A stretch of DNA of 64,000 nucleotides from Apoderus coryli (GCA_911728435.2 OU452210.1:5208001-5272000); one strand, 5' to 3'. Shown: positions 23,178 to 34,830, numbered from the stretch's first letter. Program-made: numbers and translations. The notes: generated by a model not told the origin, from the sequence alone.

Positions 23178-23929
23178 TTTTACAATAAACACATTTACCT
23201 AACTACATATATCTATAAATAAATTAAGCTTTTATCGCATAACCTGTATAAACTTAGGTAGTTTAGTAAATTTCTTGAACATAATAATTATTTATAATAC
23301 AATTATTCCAATACATAGACAAATTGAATGATATAATCAAAATAATATAGCATGAAAACAAATATTTCAGCAGATACGGAAGTAAATAATTTGAATAAGT
23401 ACAAACCTTTTGGAAGACATCACGATTTTATATACAAGAACAAACACTAACTAAAAGAACCAAATGTTTCATTTTTCATTTAAACAATTAAGGATATTAT
23501 TTTATGTAATATTCTAATGTAAATCTATTATTATTGAAAAACTAAAAATTCTGTTGACCCGAAGCAACTACCCCCATTTGACAATCACAACATAATTTTT
23601 CACTTATTCACAATCAAATCAGTGATAGTGATATGCCAGATATGCCTACTAGGGATACAGAATATGTCATTGTTCTACAAACTCAGATCAACGTGAAATA
23701 TCAGCATTTCCACTCACTTGTAATTAAGTGAGAAATTAATATCAACATAATGATAATTTTAAGAGTTTGAGGTTGCTTTTATAAAAAAAAATGTAAATGA
23801 GGTGAGCATGTCACATCACCCCAGCTGATGTGTGTTTGTAGAAGAATATAATATCGTTTCTGTCAAAAAGTCGGTTTATCAGTGAAATGTGTGCTTTCTA
23901 TCGACAAAAGAATACAATCATGATTAGGG
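23178..23929. other. hpo 5' flank
   Basis: Upstream of the hpo start codon. A TAG followed by GTAAATG at 23189-23201 (minus strand) could be a splice acceptor for a non-coding first exon, or merely the closing stop. No promoter motif is certain here; the TATCGATA cluster lies just beyond. Confidence 0.35.
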
Positions 23930-24310
23930 ATTCTAAAAAATAAAAAGTATCGATACCAATACCGATACTTTTTGCTAAGTATCGATTCCTACCGATACTT
24001 GTCTAAAAAGTATCGATACTCTTAGGTATCGGTATCGAAACTGTACACAACACTTTTAACAATAAAACTGTTGAATGTATATTAGATTTTGTGTTACATA
24101 ACATAGGACAGTGTTCGCCAATCTTCTGAATGTATTGTTCACCAAAAAAAAAACACTGAAGAAAATATTTCAGAAATGGTGGTGGCAGTATAATGTACAA
24201 TAATTATTTCGATACCCATACTGCTACGAAAGTATCGATACCAAAAATACTCGATACTGCAGCAAAAGTATCGATACTTTGAGAGTATCGATATTTTTTT
24301 AGTATCCCTA
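23930..24310. mobile_element. MITE with repeated TATCGATA sites upstream of hpo
   Basis: The ends TAGGGATTCTAAAAAATA (from ~23928) and, reversed, TAGGGATACTAAAAAAATA (from ~24310) are inverted repeats about 380 bp apart. Subterminal parts carry repeated RGTATCGATAC units. Exact TATCGATA occurs five times: 23948, 24011, 24233, 24269 and 24286. Subterminal palindrome clusters are typical of hAT MITEs, but a clean 8-bp target duplication is not seen, so the superfamily is inferred. TATCGATA is the consensus site of the insect factor DREF. Confidence 0.7.
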
Positions 24311-24365
24311 ATTACATGAATTTTTGTTGTTTGTCTGACAGCAGTCCAGTCAGTCATCGAGCCAT

Positions 24366-24969
24366 TAGGGAGTTAAGGCAAAGCCAGTGACGTATATGTA
24401 AACGTATCTTTTGACATCTACGCATGCGCTCTTTAAATTTATGATACGTTTAACGATGCGAAGGCCGTAAACATATGTACCTCTACGCGTATCGTATACT
24501 TAAACCATAGAATAAGTAAGCTTCGCTAACTAGCTTTCTTATTCTATGCTTAAACGTATTGAACCGATTGTTGTCGGAATTACATGAACTTGTACGAATA
24601 TCTAGAATATAACATTAAAAACTCAATCTAAATTGAAAATTAAGCTAAGCTATTTTGCAATAAATACTTTATTATTATTATTAGTAGTAGTAGTAGTTTA
24701 TTTTGTAACAATTATAAACATTTTTCTGTTATTGTTTATAGATATACATAATAAAATATATATGTATTTGGTTAATAATTAAAAAAACAATAATACTTAT
24801 TAACAACATAGTAAATGGAAGTAGAAAAATCTAAAATAGTCTTTTTCTCAAGTAAAGTCTTATCTCTAACTTCCGCATATACGATACGTATTGGATGGCA
24901 CCTTAACTCTATTTTGAATGACTACGTATGGAGATACGTATACGTCTTCGGTTTTGCCTTAACTCCCTA
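24366..24969. mobile_element. Second MITE upstream of hpo, with internal stem-loop
   Basis: TAGGGAGTTAAGGCAAAGCC at 24366-24385 is matched by a nearly identical inverted copy ending at 24969. Inside are many ACGTATC/GATACGT words and a clean stem-loop: CATAGAATAAG 24506-24516 against CTTATTCTATG 24538-24548. There is no coding content. The superfamily is unknown. Confidence 0.72.
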
Positions 24970-25186
24970 TTGTCTATATAGGGATAGTCAGTAAGCTCGG
25001 TATACCGGCAGGTGCTGGAGTCTGGCGGCCAAAATTAGAAGTACGAGCTATGAATGACAATCAAAACTCTCCTTTTTATCAAATTTTGGTAGTGAGGAGC
25101 GCGGGCGGCTGAGTGACCTCTTCGAGCACTGAAAAGTTCCCCTTTTTAGTTTATGTATGGAATTTTAAATTATTTTATGGAAAATG

Positions 25187-26060
25187 TTTCCCTCAACTAG
25201 GGTTGCCAGACGAGGGAAATTTTGAGGTAGATGTTTCTCTCTAACTAGGGTTGCCGACCGGAGAATTTTGAGGAGGGACAAACTTATAAAAATATCCGTA
25301 CCTACATAAAATTAGCGTACATAGTGCGTCCGTGAAGGCTGTTGTAACAAAAGATAGGCACTTAATAAAAGTAAAAAAAGTTTTTGCGAATTTTGGAAAT
25401 GAAAACTTCATTGAGTAGTGAAGTTGGTCTAAAAATGCGACTTGAATCATTACACATGGTTTTTCCGTAAAGGTTTTTTTTTACTTTGAAAAATAATAAA
25501 CTTAGGAAATGCCTATTATATGGCTTTGAGTTTAGAATTTGCTCTAAAATATTTGCGATATAAAATTAATGTAGTGCACATTAATAACGTGGTAAAAAGG
25601 GTTAAATACAAAATTATCTATATTCATGTGGAGACTTATTCTTGTCTCAAGCGGATCAGTTTTTTTTCACATTTTATTATGTACCTATCGGTTTTAATAA
25701 AACAAACAACTAAAGTAGGTATGTAACTACTAAAGAACATTGTTTATACCATAAATAATAGAAGTTACTAAGGGTGTTACAAAACAGACAAAAATATAGG
25801 TATAAAGAACAAATAATGTGCGTCAGCTTCCATAACAACGACAGGTCCGGTTTCCAACAGCAAACAACTATTAAATTAGGTAAATTGCTGTAGTGATGGT
25901 CTAAAAGACAATGTTTCTCTCCAACTAGGGTTACCAGACGGGATAATTTTGAAGAAGAACAAACTTATAAAAATATCCGTACATAAAATTTGCTTGAAAA
26001 AGTATTCGGTACTTGGTCTACAAAATCTGCTATAAAAAGTTGATGGAAATAAGACCTCCG
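25187..26060. repeat. Three copies of an AACTAGGGTTGCC-bearing repeat
   Basis: Units start near 25187, 25229 and 25911, each with AACTAGGGTTRCC followed by a degenerate GACGRGR...AATTTTGA segment. The last two continue with ACAAACTTATAAAAATATCC and TACATAAAAT, so the similarity runs for about 90 bp. They are direct repeats from an unknown dispersed element. Confidence 0.7.
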
Positions 26061-26176
26061 CATTGAGTAAAAAAAGATGTATAATATGAAAGACAAATAA
26101 TACACATAATACAAAATAAAGTAATAAAACAAACGCACACACTGGTTGAAATACTTATCGCAGCCCACAGAGCAAG

Positions 26177-26449
26177 TCATGATACGTTAGAGCAAGCAGT
26201 AACATACTTCTGTAACGTGTAGAAGCATTTCGCGAATAAAAACAACTTTAATTTACTTTTGAATATTTTAATTGATGTTGTGTTCTTAATTGTCTGAGGC
26301 AGCATATTGAAATAAAAAATACCAGAATAGTGCGGAGAGTTCATGATGGGGCCTAGGCAACAATAGCTGGTTTGCACCTCTAGTGGCATAAACAAACAAA
26401 TTACCTTTGGTATGCGAACTTGAGTTATATGGATTGAAAAACTAGACAA
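26177..26449 (-). mobile_element. LINE ORF2 extreme C-terminal fragment
   Basis: The minus-strand frame contains YFNMLPQTIKN, then SIKIFKSKLKLFLFAKCFYTL. This is the conserved tail after the RT domain in jockey/CR1-type LINEs; compare the LPDSLKTL...FKNRLKNYLIDRAFYSIDEF tail in the hpo intron 1 element. Nothing else of the element remains. Confidence 0.65.
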
Positions 26450-27000
26450 ATCATGGATAAATTGGGCTAATTATAATAATGTGAATCAAAACTTACATAT
26501 TTTTCATTCGTTTTCTCGATAAATATAAACATCTTGTATTGTCATAGAATAGAAAGTAAAAAATCAAAACAAAGCCGTTAATTTATGTTTATTTATTTCC
26601 AACCCAGAACCATCTATTGTGCTAGTAAAACATTTCCATGTACAGACACAGGTGTTTAAAAAATAGGTAAAATATCGACCAGTCTTCTAATAATGTTAAA
26701 TTGTTGCTGTTATAAAGTGTAGGCGGAGTTGTTCATCAGTGAAACATCAAAAACAGACAGTATGGGATATAAGTGTATAGTCTGTTCAGTATCAATAGCT
26801 CTAATTTCTAATAGTTAAAAAATTCAACTGTTCCCTGAGAATTGGAGAAGTTTATATAACCAAAAGACACAGGCTCTCACCATTGCGTCTTGTTTTTGGG
26901 ATGGTTGGTCGGTCAGGATCCAAAAAACTTCCACTTTTCAAAATCAGCTCACCATATTTAACTAAGGAGGATAAACATCTTACTATATGCCAATCACAAT
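26450..27000. other. Unassigned spacer
   Basis: AT-rich. No supported feature was seen between the LINE tail and the Penelope-like fragment. Confidence 0.4.
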
Positions 27001-27039
27001 CTACAGACAAAGAATAAACGGTAAAAAGGAAATGTGTAA

Positions 27040-27600
27040 CATATTGAAAAAAAAATAGATCGAAGTTCCAGAGTCATCAATTTCTGATCTCCTTAAACCA
27101 CCCAGGTGTAAAATGTATAAGTACATTGTTGTTGCAGCGTCAATGTCTTTCCTCTTGTTCAAGCAGTTGGTGATATGTGTCCCTAACATCTCTAAGAAAA
27201 GTCTTTTGTTTAAATTTGGTTCTGTGTGCAACGTCTTAGTTTTGTTGAAGTCAGGCATCTGTCCTGTGTTCGGATAGGGCAGATGTTCTCTTATTGAGTC
27301 GGAAATCGCTTTTATGTGAGGTTAACCTATCCTTCAAGACTCCCGACGTCGGTCTTATATATGTCAAGTCACATGATTGACATGGTATGCCGTAGACGAG
27401 GTTGGACCTCTTTAATGTATCTGGTTTGCTTTTAACCTTTGTAAACAGATTATTTATGGTTTTTGTGTATTTTATAGCTATTTTTATTGAGTTGAAAGGT
27501 TTAAAAACCTTTGTTAATTTTTGTGAGAAATTTTCTATCTGTGGAATGGAAATTGAGATACTTAAAAAATAAATAAAAGAAAATCTAGTCAACATAAGTG
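27040..27600 (-). mobile_element. Penelope-like element fragment: GIY-YIG endonuclease
   Basis: Minus-strand frames 27850-27251 (from about 27600) and 27258-27001 join by a frameshift near 27255. They read SNLVYGIPCQSCDLTYI, LKDRLTSHKSDFR and ALSEH, then MPDFNKTKTLHTE and NKRLFLEML. This is the C-terminal GIY-YIG nuclease of Penelope-like elements (VYxIPCxxCxxxYIGxT, RLxxHKSD, KRLFLEM). YIG has become YIR, and the RT part is absent. Penelope-like elements are the known carriers of hammerhead ribozymes, which are abundant in this window, but no ribozyme adjoins this copy. Confidence 0.8.
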
Positions 27601-27663
27601 GTTGACACTGTATAATATAAATATAGAGGAATGAAATAATGTTTACGAACTGAAAAAAAATTT

Positions 27664-27726
27664 CGTGACACAGGTGGGATTCGAATCCAACATTTCCTGA
27701 TTGTCGATCAGGTGTTCTACCCCCTA
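27664..27726 (-). pseudogene. tRNA-like sequence (pseudo-tRNA or SINE head)
   Basis: Minus strand: GGGGGTAGAACACC resembles a D arm (box A), CCTGA-TCGACAA-TCAGG is a perfect 5-bp anticodon arm with 7-nt loop, and GGATTCGAATCC is a box B/T-loop match. The base before the anticodon-like GAC is C instead of T33, and the acceptor stem does not pair. It is therefore a decayed tRNA or a tRNA-derived SINE, sitting exactly at the junction between the gypsy RT and the Penelope-like fragment. Confidence 0.6.
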
Positions 27727-30500
27727 GTTTTTTAAGTGTAGCTGGAGACCATTGCACAATCCAAAAGGCATAACGTTGAATTGCCACAGGCCAGAACCAA
27801 CAGAAAAACCTGTTTTCTCTTTGTCGCTTGTATTCTTTTCGACCTGCCAATATCCGCTTTTTAAATCCAAAGTTGAAAAGATAGAGGCTCCCGCAAGTGT
27901 ATCATTTACACACGTATGTATAGATGTACACAAACTAATGTGACGTGTATTCGAGGCAATGGATAACTGTCCTTCTTAGTCACGTTGTTTAGCTGACGAT
28001 AATCTACACAAAAACGAGTTGTTCCATCCCTCTTCTTGACTAATACTACCGGTGAGGACCACGGACTGTTGCAAGGTTTAATAACGCTTTTCTTCTCCAT
28101 ATCCCGAACAATCGTTTCGGCCTCTTCTCGTTCAGCGAGCGGTAGCCTTCTTGCAGGTTGTCGAATTGGCTGCGCATCTCCCGTGTTGATTTTATGTCGA
28201 CATAAGTTGGTTCTACCCTTGATCTTTCCGCCGATGTCAAATACATCATAATAGGTGGTGACCAGATTCATCAACTTCTTCTTCTGTTCCGAGCTCAATC
28301 CTTTAGAACATTCCATTACCAAACTGTGAAGTTGATCAGGTAATTTCTTTGGAGTTTCACACGTAGTTACCAGATTTCCAAATACCGATGGTACTGGCCA
28401 ACAACTTCCAATTTCCGTCGATTTCCTGAGTGTTACCGAATACTCATTCATGTTCATCATTCTAATCGGAATCGTTCTAGTTGCACCATTGAGGTGGGGG
28501 GAGACGCTCTAACGTGGCCAAAAGCGGGTGCAGGTACGCCATATTGGTATACGATATCTATCATTTGTCGTGCTTTCAAGTTTATAGTGTTATTTACGAG
28601 TATTTTACAAGTTTATTTAAGTTTTTCGTGTTTTTTTGGACGGTTATTTGACAATATACTATAATGGTGTCCTGTGCTGTGCGTAGTTGCAGTAGTAGAA
28701 GTGAAATCGACCAGAAAATATCAGAAATAACGTTTCATAGGTATGTACCAAATATTGTAAACATTGTACATGGACGTATTTAGGGTTTTTTTAGGCGAAC
28801 TTATTAAAACACATTATTATAGGAGTCTGGTAACATTCTCTTTCTGCACTGAACAATTGATACGTGCATTGTAGTTTATTTTTTTTTACAAATTCCTTTA
28901 CTTGATTTCTACTCTCAAACTCTCTACTTTTTCATCACTTTCTAGCAAAAAAGACCCCTAAATGTGTGTTAAAAACATATTCTGGTTTTTAGATTTCCTA
29001 AAGATCCTGCTCGTAGACATATCTGGACAGAATATGTGTCTCGAATTAATTGGATACCAACGAGAAATGTACACAAATATAATTTATCCAGATCATGATT
29101 ATCTTCCTGGACCATTTTCTGAATTTTCGAAATTCATTATTGTTTATATTGCTGGATTTGTTGTTTTTAGTTTAAAGAAGCAAATTATTTGCAGAGAATG
29201 TCGAGATGCATTAAAAAGTGTTATTCTTTTATTAAAATGAAGGCAAAAAAAGGATTTACAAATTCCTTCAAAAGATGTTTTAGACGTCTGCTTCCAATCC
29301 GAAAAGATCATAAAAAATCTTGTAGTAGCTACTAATGAAAAGTTGTCCGCAGGATTCATAATAAACCTTGTTTTAAAGGAATTTGTAAATAGTAATATTT
29401 TTCCTAATCTAAATCTATTGCGACTAAATATGTTAATACCAGGATGTCTTATTTACGTAAAAATAAAGTGGATAAGCATAGCGCAACATTTAAATAAAAT
29501 TGTTTTGTTTAAGGGGTATTAATATATAATTTATAAAGTACTAACGTCTTTTATTCCTGGATTTAGGTACCAAATATCAATAATTACCTATATTTAAGTA
29601 TTTTGTACACTGCATAATATTTCAAAATAAAGTATAAACCCAAGCTGCAAATTAAAAACAAAAACGTCAACAAAAATAGTTAGTCCGGCTCTGGAGAATT
29701 CGCCATATTGGTATGCGCTTACGCCCCACCCAATGCACCCGTTTCTGTACAATGTAAAGTAATGCTTATAGCGTCTCCTTATATCTCAATGAGTTGCACG
29801 TACAAGGGTCTCCCTATTGCAACGCCTCGTCCTATTTCAAAATCATGAACCTTGGGCTCTAACATCATAATCGTTGCAAAATCGTTCCCAAAATCGGTCT
29901 CCATGTGGGCACTAACTACAATTTCAGTTCTCTCAGGAACAGTAATGTATTCCGCCTGTAGCCGTACGAAGTCTCCATTTGGTAGGTTGAATTTTGGTGG
30001 TCACTACTGTAAATCTGATGATGGTTCTCGTCGCTCCCGTATGAACAAGCAGCGACACTTGTTTACCGTTGACCAAACCGTCGACAAACACACTATTCGG
30101 TCTATGCTTTAAAAAAGCAACTAGTGCATTATTTTTGGAGGCCTCTGTTTGTTTCAGCGCGCGCGCAGAATCTTCATCTTCTCCATCCAATAGACGAACA
30201 CGCACAGTGACCTTGGAACTCTCTTTGGCAGCTTCGATTTCCGATGTTTGGTTAGCGCGTCCATTAGTGTTCTCGGTCTGGCTAAAAGCAGCTCCTCCCT
30301 TACTGTATGATCACGAAGCCCGTCGCAGAAAGCCTGTACTGCCAACCGATTCAAAACATTCGCTGGGGTACCGGAATATGGCAAACGAACCAATCGGTCG
30401 ATGTCACCTTCATATTCTTGAAGTGTTTCCCCCGACTTCTGTAAGCGATTCTTCAGTTGATAATGGTACACCTGTTCCAAATGTCATTTTCACTAAATAA
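27727..30500 (-). mobile_element. Ty3/gypsy retrotransposon, broken (gag, protease, RT)
   Basis: Reading leftward on the minus strand: gag-like 30480-30154 (LQEYEGDIDRLVRL, AVQAFCDGLRD), protease ~30120-29935 (VSLLVHTGATRTII; the active-site DTGA is HTGA), a linker, then the RT N-terminal half 28460-27949 ([28 protein letters not shown]) and, after a frame break, 27900-27727 (FSTLDLKSGYWQV, FNVMPFGLCN). RNase H and integrase are absent. A THAP/P-like element is inserted between protease and RT (28481-29798), and ~40 extra bases interrupt the RT near 27907-27948. The copy is inactive. Confidence 0.85.
28481..29798 (+). mobile_element. THAP/P-superfamily element nested in gypsy
   Basis: The inverted ends (CATTGAG...GGAGACGCT on the left; on the right, reversed, CATTGAG...GGAGACGCTATAA) lie 1318 bp apart between CGTTCTAG and CGTACAAG, a 6/8 match to an 8-bp target duplication. 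Exon 28664-28740 encodes MVSCAVRSCSSR...ITFHR and splices to 28993 (RFPKDPARRHIWTEYVSRI, NWIPT), a THAP zinc-finger start. Then comes an internal deletion to the transposase C-terminal region (FIIVYIAGFVVFSLKKQI, CRECRDALK, PSKDVLDVC), as in THAP9/P transposases. It is a non-autonomous deletion derivative. Confidence 0.8.
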
Positions 30501-31095
30501 TGTCTTACTTAATGCAGTTATTAAACTTAGGCCAATCTGTATTTCACACCCCTTTACCTGACACCAGTGTAACGTTTTCCTCGGTTCGAAATGTGAAATA
30601 ACGCGTTTTAATTAAAACTAATTTATTTACACTTAGCAACTAAACACTTAAACAAACTAATAACATTAATGCAAAAATATCTGATTGTATTCGAGAAACA
30701 GGAAGAAAAGTCTCTTAAGAGTCTAGAGCGACAAAAGAGATAATAGATGTTACTGGGATATTAGAGTCGTTTGACCGCTCAAATATAATCATTCACCTCT
30801 ACCAATAAAAAGCTTTTTCTCTAACCAATACCTACTATGTTATTATTATTTTAAAATATTAGTTTTATACTGAATATGGTTCTTAAAAACTTTGTTCAAA
30901 TTAAAACAACGTGAAGAATTTTTAAAAAGATTTTCTGTCGACAATTATGTTTCCTGAGTGCAAATAAAAAGACACTTCCTTATGCAATTTATTTTTGCTC
31001 CGCTTGTGTTTATGATTAAAGAAGCGCGGACAATGACCAACAAGGCACTCTAATAACAGGTTCAGTTCACTACGGCACCAGTGTTAGTACATCTC
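30501..31095 (-). other. Possible 5' LTR/leader of the gypsy element
   Basis: Upstream of gag on the minus strand, ACACTGGTGTCAGG (30562-30575) looks like the primer-binding/leader junction following an LTR that ends ...TTACA. A TGT...ACA segment of about 520 bp could be the LTR, ending near 31095. The second LTR is not in the window, so this cannot be confirmed. Confidence 0.35.
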
Positions 31096-32340
31096 TTTTT
31101 TATTATTAATATGTTGGCAATTTTTAATCTAGTTCAATATCTTAAGTAAATCAATATAAATGTAGTAAAAACAAAGTTATAATCTAAATTAAAATTTTTC
31201 TTATTCATTCATTCATTTCCTAATTTTCTTGTTTAACTGTTCGAATTGGTCGTTTACGAAAATTTTTTCACTGATGCGTTTTAAATATACAATTTCAAAA
31301 ACTTTTTCCTGGTGAAAATTCGTTAAGTATACTTTAATAATTATATACGTTAATCTAGGCAAAAAATATAAACTATTTAAAATATTAAAATAGTATTTAT
31401 CATTTGATTGCATCACACAACTTTTAGAAAAAATTGCAAAAAACTAATTTCCAAACATTACACGCAAAGAGTTAACCAATTAAAATGTTACACGATTAAA
31501 TAAATTTAACTAAATAAATGATCCGATTTTCATGAGCCTTAAGTATTTTTAGAAAACATACCGAGGATTCCGTTACAATATCCCAAATTTTCTAGTAGAG
31601 AATCTGGTTCAGAACCACGAAGGCCGATGCAGCGCGCCCTGCCACGGTCTGGAGTACACATACAATGAATTGCCGTCGCGACAAGAGCAGTTGATTCCCG
31701 GTTGGGCCTGTACTAGTGACTTCTCAAGAAAAGAAAGAAGAAAAAGATGGATCGAGACATAAGAACATAGAGTAGAATAGAATTATTGTGAGATTTCTTG
31801 GTCGGAGATGATGTTGACCTAACTTCCTGGAGTCTAGACAATTCAATTCGAAAAAGTTTTCATAAAGTTTAAAAAACATTGGAATCTATTTCAATAAGAC
31901 AAACTGAAATCTTAGTTGTAATTAAAACAACATTTTTCAAGGACAAAATTTGTAACTTCATCAACATTAGTTTTGTAATTTGCTATGAGAATTAGACGAA
32001 AATATAGATGACTTATTAAGTTTTAAGATTGTGTTATATTTATGGAACAATGTACCTTTTAAAAATGATTAAAATTAGCAGGAAAAAAATAGTTTAGTGG
32101 AGAAGAAATTTAAAAATATTGGTATTAATTCTAACACTCCAATTCCAAAAGTAGCCAAGTTTCCTGGCATTTCTGCTGGTTCTGTACATAAGAAACAAAC
32201 AACAAAGTAAATTCTTTCCTACAAATTCATCAACAACTCAGTGAATTAAAAAAAAAATATTGGCTTTAGCGCGGAATCAATATTTTTTCTGAATGAATTT
32301 GTGAACAAAGACAACTGTAGGTGTTAGGATAATGAAAAAC
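31096..32340. other. Unassigned, AT-rich
   Basis: No gene is recognised. A locally GC-richer piece at 31600-31720 may be a repeat fragment or a non-coding exon. Confidence 0.3.
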
Positions 32341-32345
32341 CACGT

Positions 32346-32600
32346 GTGTTTCGGGAAGACCATACACAGCATTCGGGAACCTCAATGTGTGGGCATCTGA
32401 GGGATGAGATAATCGGACCTATTTTCATAAAAGAAAACCTAACTGGGCTCTATTTAGAACTTTTAGAATATGTAATAAATCCATTAATCACTCAGTCACT
32501 AGAAAACCAGACCGTTGAACACGGAAGAAGACAAATTGCATGTCCAACAAGATGGAGCTCCTCCTCATTACGCCCTTCGTGATGCGCAATGACTTTTAGA
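32346..32600 (+). mobile_element. Decayed Tc1/mariner-superfamily transposase fragment
   Basis: In shifting plus-strand frames: LNVWA, then GDEIIGPIFIKENLTG and YLELLEYVINPLI, then QDGAPPHYALR (32546-32581). This is the conserved block around the second catalytic Asp of insect IS630/Tc1-type DDE transposases. At least two frameshifts are present and both ends are missing. Confidence 0.7.
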
Positions 32601-34520
32601 TATTGATTTAATCAGTTTGAATTAAAACAATGAATGTGCTTATAATGGACTATTTCTTAAAAAATAATTATTTAATATTCTGTAACAATATTTAATATTA
32701 CGATATTATACAATAATTTACTACATCAGAAAAACTAGATTAAAGTAACGCCACTGGTAAGCGTCCAGTGCGGGTGGACTAGTAGATGTTGATGCTGGAC
32801 CACGCTGAAATGCGGTTACGTTGAGCGCCGGCCACACGGCTTCGGCCTATGCCCCATGCCCCATGGTACCGATATTGTTCATGGGGCACATACAATCTGC
32901 ACGACGACAAATCAATTATTTTTAATAATATCAGTATAGTATGCTAACTCATTATAAAATTTAGTAGAAGGTGTCAAATAAAAGATACAATTTATTTTTG
33001 TGTAGGTATATAAGTCATGATTAGCACCTTTGGTGTAGAATAAAATTGAAGAAAAACATTCACACCAGACTTATAAAAGTTGGACTCGTTCTTGAATTTT
33101 ATTTTAAACTTAAACTAGGAACAGTTGAACTAATTTAGAATTTAATAGTCCATGAGATAAAGCTTGCAAATTTTCTAATGATTTACCAGAAAATGTTAAA
33201 CAAAGGTTCTAGTTCGAATGTATTAAAAAAAACAAATAAATACGATCGTATAAATCGTATAAAAACCACATTATAAATGTAATATTCAACAATATTATCT
33301 AGGTATTTCCTAGATCAGAGCATTCTTCCACGGTTTGATTGTTAATTGTATATTTGATATTTTTGAATAAACCTCTCATCAGGTGCGGTGACTCTACCAT
33401 GGTTATACGTTTGTATCATAATCTGTCGAAGTTCGGCATAGCGGAAAATTCCAAATGATGCTTGTTAATGAATGAGGATGTAGGTAGGTAGCTTCAAAAC
33501 CAGTAGGTCTGCATTTAGCCTCCACCGCGACCACACAATGGTCTAGTGCGCTCAATCTTCTTAACATAATCGATTATTTTGCTTTGTGGGCATTTTTTTG
33601 ACTCGCTGGTAATTCCTGCTATAGCATGGATAGCATGCAGGAAAACATTACATGTTCCGCCTTCTCCAGGCACATACTCGAGGCACAAGCGGCAATCGGA
33701 ATTTTCCGATAGGAAGGTGGATACATTAATTTCAATGTGATTGGATTTTTGCTTGATGCGTCTAGATACTTCGTCAAAAAGATTTCGCTGTTGGTTGAAA
33801 TATGAATAGAATAGAATTGTGGCTCATACCACAATATGCCCGTATGTGGTCGCGGCAGAGTTTCGGACGCACTTATTTGGAAGCTACCCAAGCACGTACG
33901 ATATTAAATTAATTAACCGATACAGAACATCAACGTTTTACCATTTTTGTGTAGCCATATATTAGGACGAGCAATATCGTAATATCTACCTCCAAGATGT
34001 TCTGTGCTCCAAAACAGTAACTTATAATCAATTTTGAAAAAAAAATTATACTCTTCATCTCTTTTCAGGATTATAACTATCACAGGAACTGAGTATACTT
34101 AATCATAGCGGTGTATTAACTTATTGCATTGGATTGGAATTGGATGAAAACTAATGATGTCAATATTCGCAACAATAGATCAATCACATTCTCTTACACA
34201 ATAAGTGCTTGCAACAAAATGACACACATAGCACAGCGACAGAATGAATGAATGAATTTAGAGTATCGGGGACATAGATGTTAGAAACCTCCAGAAAGTT
34301 GGATTTTTGAGACGGCGGCGTTCCTAACAGACAACTATATAAGAAGAATATTCTAAAAGTTCGCATTATGTTACGTACATTCTAGTTAGACAATTGTGTG
34401 CGTTTTTGACATCTTTTTCATTAAATTTGCAACAAGTTTTTGTCTGTATTTATTAATTAATTTATTAATTGTGCAGTGTGCAAAATTAAACAGATTGAGG
34501 GCCTATAAAAATAACCAAAT
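32601..34520. other. Unassigned
   Basis: AT-rich with a minus-strand open frame at 33619-33891 that I cannot relate to any family. GGTAGCTTC near 33486 and its complement near 33882 might be weak inverted ends, but this is not convincing. Confidence 0.3.
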
Positions 34521-34524
34521 GAAT

Positions 34525-34830
34525 ATAACATGCAGACAGCCAGGCGGCCTTAAGGGCTCTGAAGAATCCTAAGGTCACAATGAAACTGGTGTGGGAATGC
34601 CAAAGTGAATTTAGAGTTTTGGCAGGCCTCTGAAACCCTATATAATAATCTGGAGCCTGCATTAGGCTTGTCTGAAAGTACAGTGCGGAAACTTGAAAAT
34701 GCTGGACCAAAAACGAGCACCAGAGATATGGGGAACACCGTAAGAAAGTCATAACTGGGGAATAGCAAAACGCACTATAAAACTGGTAGCATTAAGGAAG
34801 AGTGAAGGGAACTGGGTTGGATGACTTAGA
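34525..34830 (+). mobile_element. LINE RNase H/C-terminal fragment
   Basis: Plus-strand pieces in shifting frames: DSQAALRAL...MKLVWEC (RNase H), EPALGLSESTVRKLE, CWTKNEHQRYGE and finally VKGTGLDD. Their order matches the RNase H and terminal region of I/jockey-group LINEs. The family is the one at 15443-15676. It is heavily decayed. Confidence 0.65.

Noticed and set aside
23178..23192. Upstream in-frame GTG start for hpo
   Set aside because: GTG starts are not expected in insect nuclear genes; the ATG at 23175-23177 fits Hippo N termini.
33480..33900. Possible element with GGTAGCTTC inverted ends and a minus-strand open frame
   Set aside because: The end match is only ~9 bp, without target duplication, and the protein has no recognisable similarity.
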